Assembly: GCA_021441665.1 (NCBI GenBank)
Contig: JAGYYN010002650.1
Location: 1 to 23,904 of the forward strand
Source: Euplotes cf. woodruffi 2 WChen-2021
Taxonomy: Eukaryota > Ciliophora > Spirotrichea > Euplotida > Euplotidae
DNA: 23,904 nt
Direction of reading: 5' to 3'
The notes beneath the pieces are model-generated. The model was given only the letters and a program-made list of their open reading frames with translations. It was not told where the DNA came from and searched no databases. Each line of letters begins with the position of its first letter. Within the stretch, counting starts at the first letter, position 1. Shown here piece by piece: positions 8,825 to 17,216 of the stretch. Made by a program: the position numbers and the translations under genes.

Positions 8825-10044
8825 ATGATGATTAATGGTATTACACACGGCATAGGCACAGACCAACTACCGCTAGTTTCATCAGGAGCGGCGGAAACAA
8901 CAGCTCCTCTTTCACCAACGGCTCCAGTGACTGCAGAGATAAACGAGCATGAATCGTGCATCGGCCACTATTGCATTTGGATTATTCTAATCGTCGGATT
9001 TCTATACGCGATACTTGCAATTGGGATTCTTTACAAAATGATGAGTGCAAATCCTGCACAGCCAAGAAGGTACCGCGTCGGGTACAAGTACAAAGTTCTG
9101 TTCATGGTCATCTTGTTCATCTCGTGCTTATTTCGAAGCCTCGGCAACTTGATTGTTTACATCATGAACGCAAGAAACCTCAACTACACTCTTGTCACGT
9201 CGATATTCAGGACTGCACCTTCGCTAATTTTTATTACTGGATATTCAGTATTTATCTACTTCTTCGGGAAGCTAGCGTCGATCGAGGAGAAGTCGTATAA
9301 TATCGCAAGACCGATCTTGATCTTCTTGAATATTCTAACCTACGCTGGATATGTATTTATCTCGCTGCTGTACAAAGAAACCAACACTTTGGATTATATT
9401 TACACCATTTCGGGCTTTTACGGTATCATATGCCTGGTTATATCGATTTTGTTGCTGATCTTCTGCGGCAAAGTCTGAATGATCATCATCGAGAAGAAAT
9501 CACTAAGCCTCGCTACTGCTAATTCTAAAGAAAAGAAAGCGTTTGACTCAATATCCAAAAAGCTTAATCTTCTCACCATATTTTTGGTGATGATGTTCTT
9601 TTTAAGAGCTGCATATACAGCTGATTTAGACTACATAAATTTTTATAATCAATTGAAGATTTATTTACTAATTGTTATTTTTTATTTAAAAAATCGCTAA
9701 AATACTGCGGCTGTAATTTGATGTTCTCCTGGGGGATCATAAACACTTTCTTCTCACTCCAGTACTACTGGCAAACAGCAGAGTCGGTGTTTTTCTTCCT
9801 TACTGAATTCATTCCGATCGTAGTCACTGTCGCTGTGTTTTATAGCGGCGGCGCAAATGCTTTCATTATCGACTTCGATATCGAAGAAGCTCACATGTGG
9901 ATGAAACGAATGTATAACGACGACGAACTCGATATCATTGATGAAGAGAATGAAAGCTCTGAGTTCGGCAGCTTTAACCCCAATTTAAGCAAAAAAACTC
10001 CTGGTCAATGAATACAGGAAAAATCTATCGTAAGGTTTACTTAA
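8825..10044 (+). CDS. Seven-transmembrane protein, resembling the THH1/TOM1/TOM3 type
   Basis: Integral membrane protein of unknown role. After a polar Thr/Pro-rich N-terminus (about 45 residues) hydrophobic helices follow: IWIILIVGFLYAI, VLFMVILFISCLF, APSLIFITGYSVFIYFFG, ILIFLNILTYAGYVF, GIICLVISILLLIF, LLTIFLVMMFFLRA and VFFFLTEFIPIVVTV, then an acidic tail. Helix order and the last-helix pattern FLTEFIPIVVTVAVF recall the plant THH1/TOM domain; this is resemblance only. TGA codons at 9476-9478 and 10009-10011 are read as Cys and TAA at 10042-10044 ends it. The frame changes by two between helices 6 and 7. Removing a TAC-flanked 71-bp AT-rich segment (9632-9702) restores the frame and gives seven helices (382 residues). 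A +2 shift at CGC-TAA (9698-9700) would instead add an eighth hydrophobic stretch. Confidence 0.72.
9632..9702 (+). other. Probable internal eliminated sequence (71 bp) inside the 7-TM gene
   Basis: The 71 bases are about 85% A+T, contain the only TAA in the path, and are bounded by TAC at each end (9632-9634 and 9703-9705). Deleting one TAC and the interior joins GAC-TAC-TGC-GGC in frame. No GT donor and AG acceptor pair fits. Euplotes IESs are excised at TA, which fits this. The alternative is a +2 shift at CGC-TAA. Confidence 0.5.
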
Positions 10045-10332
10045 AATTTTGGTATTTCTCTTTCAATTATTAAAAGCTTGTGATTGAATATTTTTTAATA
10101 AAAATTTTATTAATATTTATTTACTCAAGGTAACTTTTTAATTGTTGTTTTAGATAACGAAATATTCACTATCTTTTTACAAAATATCTTAGCACAAAAA
10201 TATTTAAAATTTTAATAAATTTGGCTTAATTTTTATTAAGCTCAAAATATTTTTTGGATAATAAATATCGAACCGTTTACCAACTTCCTGCTAATATTTT
10301 TTAGTTTAAACATCAACCAAATCCTCATCAAA

Positions 10333-10635
10333 ATGAACCTCAGCCCATTTGCATTTGAATCGTATTGAATTAGCGAATCTTAAATTTATTATTTAGAAAG
10401 ATTTAAACTGTTAACCGATTTTGGAGTATCTCTCGGCCACCGAATCTATCTAGACTTGAAAATTTATAGGGAGTCCAGACGTGCAGCCGGCCTCGAAATG
10501 CTCCAGGTCTCCGGGTCGATTTTGTATGTCGAGAGGGACATCGATTTACAGCCTCGTCTCGTCGTTATTTACGCAGTGATACTACTCGCATCTTTAATTT
10601 GTAATGTTTTGCTTTTGCAGCAAAGTCATCATTAA
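10333..10635 (+). CDS. Doubtful small gene, GC-rich, with an in-frame TAA
   Basis: Plus-strand frame from ATG 10333 to TAA 10633-10635, broken only by TAA at 10381-10383. The stretch FGVSLGHRIYLDLKI recalls the last helix of a SAM domain (LGI..LGHR..IL..I), and the C-terminus has a hydrophobic segment (LVVIYAVILLASLICNVLLL). The stop sits in a 24-27-bp AT-rich piece flanked by TAT (10363 and 10387/10390) whose removal keeps the frame, so it could be a tiny IES. The block 10460-10570 is much richer in G+C than its surroundings. The last 42 bases overlap the coding end of the convergent MYB gene, which weakens the case. The GC-rich block may instead be an RNA gene or a gene remnant. Confidence 0.35.
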
Positions 10636-11583
10636 ACTCAGCACTGTATTATTTAAATTTTGAGATGGCAACACATTTAGCTGGTTGCTCAAATTCCCAG
10701 ATAGCAATGTTTGAAGCAACAGCGAAGTCGGGTCGTATGCTGGTTGAGCCATCTGTGGAGGAATGCTCCCGTTTAGTCCTCCTAATAATCCTGCTAATGG
10801 ATTTATTATAGGATTTTGAATTTGAGGTGGAGCCACTTGTTTATTTGATAAAGAGATGTTTTGAACCACGCTTTTTGAACGAGTCTTAGAGTCCTCTTTA
10901 TCCTTTGGTAACTCTTCTCCTTGTCTTTTGAACGACTTAAATGCGCTGCCTGTTGCGCCAAGACTTTTTGGGGAGTCTTCTTGATCGTTTTTCTTCTTTT
11001 TAACAATCTTATCTTTAGTTATTGAAAATAGTAGTTCTGGCGTGTCTTCTGATAATTCTTTTTCTTCGTTTAAATTAGATATGTCGTCACCACAATCCTC
11101 TAAAATAATCTTTCGAATATTCTCGTCACCCATGTTATCAATGACATATTTTGAAGGATCCTCAGTACTAAATTCTTTTCGAATCCTATTAAAGAACTTC
11201 TGTGCATGACTGCGTATTTGAGTGCCCGTTCTTGTGCCGATGAAGCTCTCGACTTTCTTCCAGTTCTTTCCGTATATCTTGAGTCCTTCAATGAACAGCA
11301 CATGCTCCTTAGACGTCCACCTGCCAGTTGACTTTCCAAGTCTCGAAGCTTTAGTTTCTTTTTTGTAGGACTGTTCGGGTTTTAGCTTTAAACAAATACT
11401 CTGTGCACTGTTTTCTTTAATTTTACTAGACAAATCTTCATTTCCTTCTCGCGATTCAACCACAGGCGCGGAGCTTGAGTCGATTAGATTCACAATCGGT
11501 AGCTCTTCAGGCGAAGGACTGTCCTCCTCCTCTTTTTTAGCGGCCTCTACAGTACTTTGTAGAGTTTTATCAAGTGTAGTCAT
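10594..11583 (-). CDS. SHAQKYF-type single-repeat MYB transcription factor
   Basis: Likely nuclear DNA-binding protein of 329 residues. A single MYB repeat at about 87-135 has the spaced tryptophans (GRWTSKEH, NWKKVESFIG) and ends in RSHAQKFF, the hallmark of the CCA1/LHY/REVEILLE and SHAQKYF group known from plants, Dictyostelium and protists. The N-terminus is acidic and Pro/Ser-rich. The C-terminal third is Gln/Asn/Leu-rich with NPLAGLLGGLNG and looks disordered or activation-like. There is no intron and no TGA. It lies 136 bp downstream of the tRNA-guanine transglycosylase gene on the same strand. Targets are unknown. Confidence 0.9.
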   Translation of the reverse strand: MTTLDKTLQSTVEAAKKEEEDSPSPEELPIVNLIDSSSAPVVESREGNEDLSSKIKENSAQSICLKLKPEQSYKKETKASRLGKSTGRWTSKEHVLFIEGLKIYGKNWKKVESFIGTRTGTQIRSHAQKFFNRIRKEFSTEDPSKYVIDNMGDENIRKIILEDCGDDISNLNEEKELSEDTPELLFSITKDKIVKKKKNDQEDSPKSLGATGSAFKSFKRQGEELPKDKEDSKTRSKSVVQNISLSNKQVAPPQIQNPIINPLAGLLGGLNGSIPPQMAQPAYDPTSLLLQTLLSGNLSNQLNVLPSQNLNNTVLSLMMTLLQKQNITN

Positions 11584-11719
11584 TTCTTGCAGAATATATT
11601 TAATTTACAGCGGCTTGGTGACCAAGATTTGTATCAAATGATACTAGCTTAAGAATTAAAATATATTGAAAGCTTGAATTTTTAAATCATTGAGAATTCG
11701 TTAGCACTAGCTAAGACTG

Positions 11720-13015
11720 TTATTCAAGCTCGACTCCTCCTGCTCTACACGCCTCGATGACCCATTTTGGGATACCCTCGCTTTTGGCTTCCTTTTTCGC
11801 ATCGGTTGTCTTGATTGGCTTTGTATAGAACTCTGTGATGAAGTCTTTGAGATATGACTCCACTGATTCGTTAATCACAGCCTGTCTAAACTCTCTTCAA
11901 ATATCCAACAAAAAGTAAACATTGTGCAGAGACAACAACTGAAGACAGCTTGAGTCTCTAGTGATCTGGTTCCACAAGTAGGACCGCGTGTAGTTCGTTC
12001 AAGTAAGGCACTTTCATTTATCGTCGATTGGGGAGAAATCAAACTTGTGGCTTGTGCTCCTCATTTTTAGCTCTCCATTTCTTGTGAAAACAGTACCAAA
12101 TCTCGCAACTCTGGTCGCATATACTCAGTCGAACATATCTGCGCCGAGGAGTGAGCATATTAAAATATCGATAGGATATCCGATCCCCATAACGTATCTT
12201 GGTTTGTCTTCGGGGAGAAGTTGAGTGCATACGTGGACAGTTCTCCAGAAATCGCATTTGTCTTCGCCTCCTGCAAGTCCTCCGATTGCATATCCTGGCG
12301 TGTTTCGCTTTGCCATTTCTTCACATCATTTCTTTCGAAAGTCGTCGTTGACTCCACCTTGCACGATTGCGAATAAGTTTTGTTTGTGAGGCTGCTTATG
12401 TGCTGCGATGCACCTATCGAGCCACCTAACAGACCGCTCCATCGCTTCCTGAAGTCTGTCTTCATCTTTAATCGTCGGTCTGACGACGTCATCAAGAGCC
12501 ATCATAATATCAGCTCCGATAGCGTTTTGGATCTCCATCGAGCGTTCAGGCGTGAGCATGAACTTTTTCTTGTCGATATGAGACTCAAAAGTGACCCCTT
12601 CTTCAGTTACTTCGTTGAGCTGTGAAAGTGAGACGATTTGGAATCCTCCGCTATCAGTGAGGTAATTTCCGTCCCAGTCTGCGAATGTGTGGAGTCCGCC
12701 TTCGCGATTTAATATCTCCTCCCCTGGCTTTAAGAACAGATGGTATGTATTAGCGAGCATTATTTCTCAGTCGATGTCTTCCTTCAAGTTCTTCGGAAGT
12801 AAGCCCTTCATGGCTCCTTTAGTTCCGACGGGCATGTAAACAGGAGTTCTGACATCTCCGTGTGGGAGAGTCAGGACTGCAGCTCTAGCTTGGTTGAACT
12901 TGTTCAACACTTTAAACGTCAATGCAGATTTATTCATTTCTGATTGCTTATGTATTTCTTCGTCTAACGATTTGTCTTCCTCCGTCTTTGCTATTTTACT
13001 CGGATAATTATCCAT
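11720..13015 (-). CDS. QTRT1: Queuine tRNA-ribosyltransferase catalytic subunit
   Basis: Exchanges guanine for queuine at position 34 of tRNAs with GUN anticodons. The 431-residue frame has no intron and reads five TGA codons as Cys. Motifs in order: [26 protein letters not shown] (active-site region), [30 protein letters not shown], and DMFDC with the nucleophile Asp. The zinc site is Cys-x-Cys-x2-Cys near KCKCLTC with His in SLHNVY; its third Cys is encoded by TGA. The TGA Cys in DMFDC and in IDCEIML also match Cys in the human enzyme. About 35 charged N-terminal residues precede the conserved fold. The zinc site and catalytic Asp suggest the active QTRT1 rather than the QTRT2 partner. Confidence 0.96.
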
Positions 13016-13421
13016 TAATTTTTGCTTTCAATAAATATAATACTCAAAGCTGTATTTTCATATACAAAATATTACCTGTTCGCAGTAAAACACTGACCCG
13101 CTGTGACTTAAATTTTCGCTCGACTCGCTGCAGTTTTAAATAATTTGGTTATTTTTAAAAATATTTTTGATTTGTAAAAAATTTTTTTACTATAAAATTA
13201 ATTTTTATACTTTTGATTATTAATGCATTTTTTAATAAATAAAAATTATGTAAATTTTAGTATTTTTTATTACTAATAAAACTAATTATTTTTTATAAAT
13301 GTCTAAAATTTTGAATAAATTATCTGTGAACATAATAAAACTCAAAAAATGAGGATTAATAAATTTATAATTTTTAAATCAAATAAATATTTTTTTCTAA
13401 TTCTATTTTGAATATTTTAAA
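13016..13421. other. AT-rich divergent intergenic region
   Basis: About 400 bp between the transglycosylase and MAP kinase kinase start codons; from 13140 on it is more than 80% A+T. I see no reading frame, RNA or repeat of note. It presumably contains both promoters. Confidence 0.65.
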
Positions 13422-14528
13422 ATGATAAAAATGGGACTTATGCTCGATATTCCTTCTGATGATGACGACGGCGTTGAAGGAGCCGCTGGTGCTGGCGGCT
13501 GACTATATGAAGATCACCTCGGAGGAACTCGTCACAGTGTGTCTTGTGAGATCAGCACCGACGGGATCAATATTATTAAAGAAGACCTCCATGTCGCGAG
13601 GAATGGAATTAAAGACACCAAGACAGGCGAGTTTATTCTTAACATAAGCTCTGACGAATTCGACATCAAAGAGAAGCTCGGGACTGGCGCGAGCGGAAAT
13701 GTGTATAAAGCACTGCATAAGCCAAGTGGAGAGTACATGGCACTCAAAAGCATCAATGTGTTCGATCAGGCTAAACGCAGACAGCTCGTTAACGATCTCA
13801 AGTCTTTATTCGGCAATCAGTGCCCATTTTTAGTTAAATTTTATGGTGCTTATTATGAAGAAGGGAATGTAAAAATTGCTCTTGAATTAATGGAACTTGG
13901 CAGCCTTGGCAGTATCATCAAAAATATTATGAAATACAGAAAAGAAAATAAAGTCGACAAGTCCATACCAGTCATAGCTGAACCAATTTTAGCAAGCATT
14001 GCGTTGCAGGTACTTAACGGATTGTCATTTCTTCATTTATGAGACAAGTCTGTTCATCGTGATGTTAAGCCAGATAATATCTTAATCAACAGAAATGGTG
14101 TGGTGAAACTGACTGACTTCGGGATATCAAAATTCCTCGATGAAACGTCAATACTTTGAAATACATTTGTTGGAACGATGTACTACATGTCTCCTGAAAG
14201 AATGGATGGAGAGAAGTACTCGTATCCAGGCGACATCTGGGCACTCGGTATAATCCTTATCGAGCTCGCAACAGGGAGGTATCCTTACCCAATGTGCAAG
14301 AACTACATTGAAATGCTCAACTGCGTGAAAAGCACTGAAATCAGCTCATTAATTAATCCGAAATTCTCGCCTGACTTCAAAGATTTCTTAACAATGTGAC
14401 TATGAAAGGATCCTGAGATAAGAGCTTCTGCACTAGAGCTTTGAATGCATCCTTGGATCTTAGAAAACTCACTAAGAGACACACCTGATATTCAGGAATG
14501 GGCTGAAGAGCTGTATCAATTATTATAA
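13422..14528 (+). CDS. MAP kinase kinase (STE7/MEK family)
   Basis: Dual-specificity protein kinase of 368 residues that would phosphorylate a MAP kinase. Start at ATG 13422; ATGs at 13431 and 13440 are also possible. Kinase landmarks: Gly loop GTGASGNVY (about 94), catalytic Lys in [14 protein letters not shown] catalytic loop, DFG in LTDFGISKF, activation segment with T/S before [12 protein letters not shown] (the MEK signature), and [10 protein letters not shown]. Several TGA codons are read as Cys, including the one before DKSVHRDV and those in a segment like CLCKDP near the C-lobe end; TGG is used for Trp elsewhere in the gene. The N-terminus has an Asp run and a Gly/Ala patch. No intron. 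A working kinase is expected. It converges with the Asn-rich gene downstream. Confidence 0.94.
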
Positions 14529-14921
14529 GGTTAAACTAGTTCAACGAACTGTTGAAGAGTAACTGCAAACATAAGCCCTTGATATTTTGCAATATCTAAC
14601 TAAAAAAGTACATAATTTACACTCAATTTGCGATAAGTACACAACAGTAAAAAATTGATTAATAATTTACAATGAAATCAATCAAATATTGGCTTAATAT
14701 ATTAATTTATATAAGATACAAATATAGCTGCCGATTAAATCTCTACAAAAGCATAGATTTTACTCAAATTGATTTTACACATGCAACTATCAATGATCTA
14801 AATTATCCTAATTATCGATTTTAAATATTTTTGCTTTTTTGAATGCATCTCTGCTAAGTCTCTGCAAAGTATTTAGTGTTTTTGGTATCCGATTGCCCAA
14901 CCCAGCTTGCCCAAATTCAGT
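14529..14921. other. Convergent intergenic region
   Basis: About 390 bp of AT-rich 3' flank between two converging genes. No reading frame, RNA gene or hairpin terminator is evident. Confidence 0.65.
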
Positions 14922-16715
14922 TTAGCTAATATTAGATTGCATAAACATTAATCTATAAAGAATACAAATAATCCACATCTTTGAAGTATGTTTTCGCTTA
15001 TTCGCGGAAGTCCTGCCCGAATTGAGCTTGTTTTGCTTGCTTTCTTCTAAATCCTCCCTTTTGCCTCGGTAATTCTGTCCGCCTTTTGGCTTTGGAGTAA
15101 AGCCATCAGACTTCGTATTTTGAGGTTGCCACGGCCCCTTTTGGCTATTGTAGTTGTTATTCTTCGGCTTGTTGGGCACAGTCTTTTCGTCTCCGTTCAT
15201 CTTCATATCGCTCTCGTTGTTCTTTTTGTAATACGAGGACTTTGGTTTATTGCTGCCAAGTTTATTCTTATTATGATGCGGATCTGTGTTTGATAGTTGG
15301 TCTCCCTGTGTGCTAGTCAAAGTTGCAGTCTTGTCTTGCTGCTTGCCCATCTCCTCTAAATCTCTGACTTTTAAACAATAAGAAGTATTCAAAGTCAATG
15401 CCTCGCACTGTAAAGATCTTACTTTTATTTTTCTTTAGTCTCCTCCTTTTTGCTGTTCTTCGGGTTGTTGCTATTTTTGTATTTATTGTTCTTTCCTCCA
15501 TTGTTGTTGTAATTATTTTTATTATGCATATTCGTCGGTGCTTTCTTCGGCGACTGCTGACCGAACGCAACTTTGCTTTGAGACGCGTCTAAATGCGATA
15601 TTACAAACTAAAAATTATTTTTCATTTTCTTCGTATTTTTGATACTATTTTAAATCAACTTAGCATCTTTTTCCATTTTATAGATAAAATATTATTCCTA
15701 GTTCTTGACTGCATTTTTATAGAAATCAAAATTGTATAAATTAAGCTGAAAAAGGATAAAATACTTACCAGAAGGATACTGCTGCCTGCTGTACGAGTGA
15801 TTGTAATAATTATTTTCTTCGTCGAGAGCAATCCGTCGCTCTTCGATATATTTTGCGAAGTATGGAATCATTTCTTCATCCATCCTAAAATTTTTGACTA
15901 GTTTTGAGGCTGCATCTTCAGCTGAATCTTCTTTGAACACGGTGAATTTATTTCACTTCGTTTTTACTTTTTGTTATCTGAATGATAAATTGTTCCCCGC
16001 CGGTTCGGACAGGCTTTTTCGGCATGAATTTTCGGTTGTCAGCCACCTGTACTTATTGTTAGTATTGATTTTGCAAATAGAGAGAGTTTCAACCCAACGC
16101 AAGTTATTTTTTGTTTTAATAGTAACAATCGATCTTGAGACAAGCTGAACTCGACTCAATCACGATTTGGGGTGACTTCAAATATCAAAATAATTTTTTA
16201 AATAAGTTTCTTGAGACAAGCTATAATTCCCGTGGAGATTCTAATCACAGCATCATTACTAACTGTGAGCATAAGTTTGAAGCATTTTCCGACTCTTGAA
16301 TGTGTTTTAGCTACGAATGAATTCACTTCTTCGTAGCTAGTAGAATCTAGCTCCAAATTGTCGTGATTATTTCGCAAATCAAAAAATGCAAATTCTTTAT
16401 TTTCTAGCTTTCAAAGGTATTTACGATGAGTTGTTCATTATGGTGTGGCATATAGCCAGCCATCTGCTCGGGCGTTGTGTTTTGGGCTGCAAATAAGTCT
16501 TGGTTGGGATCTGTATATCAGCCTGTGAAATCCTGCTGGAACTATAAATGAAGTAAATTGGCTTCCGGCTCCGCTGTTTTTGAAATTGCAGAAAATGACT
16601 GCTTATTCAGATCGGCTAACAATAGACAGCCAGAATTTTTAAAGTCCGAGGCTGGTAGCAAGCGTTTATTGGTACTTACGAGGCCAATCAGGTTAGTCGA
16701 TGTGGTATGAGCCAT
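14922..16715 (-). CDS. Asn/Lys-rich hypothetical protein, four or more exons and frameshift sites
   Basis: Function unknown, roughly 345-365 residues. Exon 1 is 16715-16680, starting MAHTTSTNL. A 138-nt intron is 16542-16679 (GTAAGT...ATAG) and exon 2 is 16541-16425. Next come a 378-nt intron or IES (16047-16424), exon 3 from 16046, and +1 shift AAA-TAA at 15948-15950. The reading continues to 15769, is broken by a 180-nt intron (15589-15768), and resumes as exon 4 from 15588. At AAA-TAA 15425-15427 the frame changes again, either by +2 or by +1 followed by a 55-nt intron (15368-15422). It ends TAA 14922-14924. The best-ordered part is near KKFTVFKEDSAEDAASKLV to MIPYFAKYIEERR, helical and kinase-regulatory-like (WNK/OSR-type domains are similar in feel only). 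The rest is Asn/Lys/Gly-rich and probably disordered, perhaps RNA-binding. Confidence 0.65.
15425..15430 (-). promoter_or_regulatory. Frameshift site AAA-TAA (direction uncertain)
   Basis: On the minus strand GAA AAA TAA AAG TAA. Two readings keep the gene open: +2 with no intron, or the usual +1 followed at once by a GTAAG donor and a 55-nt intron ending TTTAAAAG. I cannot choose between them from sequence. Confidence 0.6.
15948..15953 (-). promoter_or_regulatory. +1 frameshift site AAA-TAA
   Basis: On the minus strand GTG AAA TAA; skipping the T gives AAA TTC ACC GTG TTC and joins two strongly coding stretches into KKFTVFKEDS. Confidence 0.85.
16047..16424 (-). other. 378-nt insert: large intron or internal eliminated sequence
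   Basis: On the minus strand it begins GTAAATACC and ends with ACTAAC and TACAG, so it can be a GT-AG intron. It also begins and ends with TA in a way that keeps the frame if removed as an IES (joining ATC-GTA-CAG). It holds a perfect 10-bp inverted repeat with a 12-nt loop (16308-16317/16330-16339), a 14-bp direct repeat (16133-16146 and 16209-16222), and an open frame of about 67 codons of unknown meaning. Confidence 0.6.
16308..16339. repeat. Perfect 10-bp inverted repeat (hairpin)
   Basis: TAGCTACGAA at 16308-16317 pairs fully with TTCGTAGCTA at 16330-16339 across a 12-base loop. It lies in the middle of the 378-nt insert and could fold in RNA or DNA. Confidence 0.9.
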
Positions 16716-17216
16716 TTATTAATATTTATTATAACTTAGCTCATCAACTCTTTGACTTTGGTTTTGAATCGTGATGTCGGCAGAAGTGGTTTTAGGATAT
16801 TTAAGCAGATAATCGAAGAAAGTTTACAGATGGTATGCTAGAGCAGGAAATTCGCGAATTTTAAAAGTCTTGGAAATAATTTATTTTGAGGTCAGATGAG
16901 ACTGGATAATTTTTTTATATAATATTTTTTTGATTTTTATATGCTTGATTAAAAAATATTAATAAAACTTAAAGTTATACTGACTCCTTTATATTTCTTA
17001 AAGTATCAAAAATTATCGAACCTCACCCTAAAAGTTAAAAACAGATTTAAACACCATTATTAAAAATTAAAAAATCCTATTCACAATCTCCATTTCAAAA
17101 AATAAAAACATCAAAAATAAATTCAAATAGTAATACCAATATTTTATCTCTTTTTCGCCCCTTCTTCGTATCCATCTCAATCTCTGCCAAAATCGAATAT
17201 TTAATCACCTGTAAAT
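16716..17216. other. Divergent intergenic region
   Basis: About 500 bp between the Asn-rich gene and the glycosidase gene. Its left half is of average composition and its right half is very AT-rich. Short frames only, no recognised RNA or repeat. It presumably carries both promoters and leaders. Confidence 0.6.

Noticed and set aside
10500-10580. Minus-strand mini-protein in the GC-rich block
   Set aside because: Only about 25 codons long and it needs a further frameshift to extend. The plus strand is open for longer, so I list that frame instead, at low confidence.
13422-14528. TGA as tryptophan (as in Blepharisma) or as a real stop
   Set aside because: TGA aligns with conserved Cys in CCT4, the transglycosylase and the phosphatase, while TGG is used for Trp; reading it as a stop would cut every large gene mid-domain.
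15313-15570. Arg-rich minus-strand frame of 85 codons
   Set aside because: It is an out-of-phase reading of the Asn/Lys-rich exon of the 14922-16715 gene; the neighbouring frame matches the intron phases.
15974-16159. Minus-strand frame of 61 codons reaching TAA at 15974
   Set aside because: It overlaps exon 3 of the Asn-rich gene in another frame and the end of the 378-nt insert; the frame continuing through the AAA-TAA site fits better.
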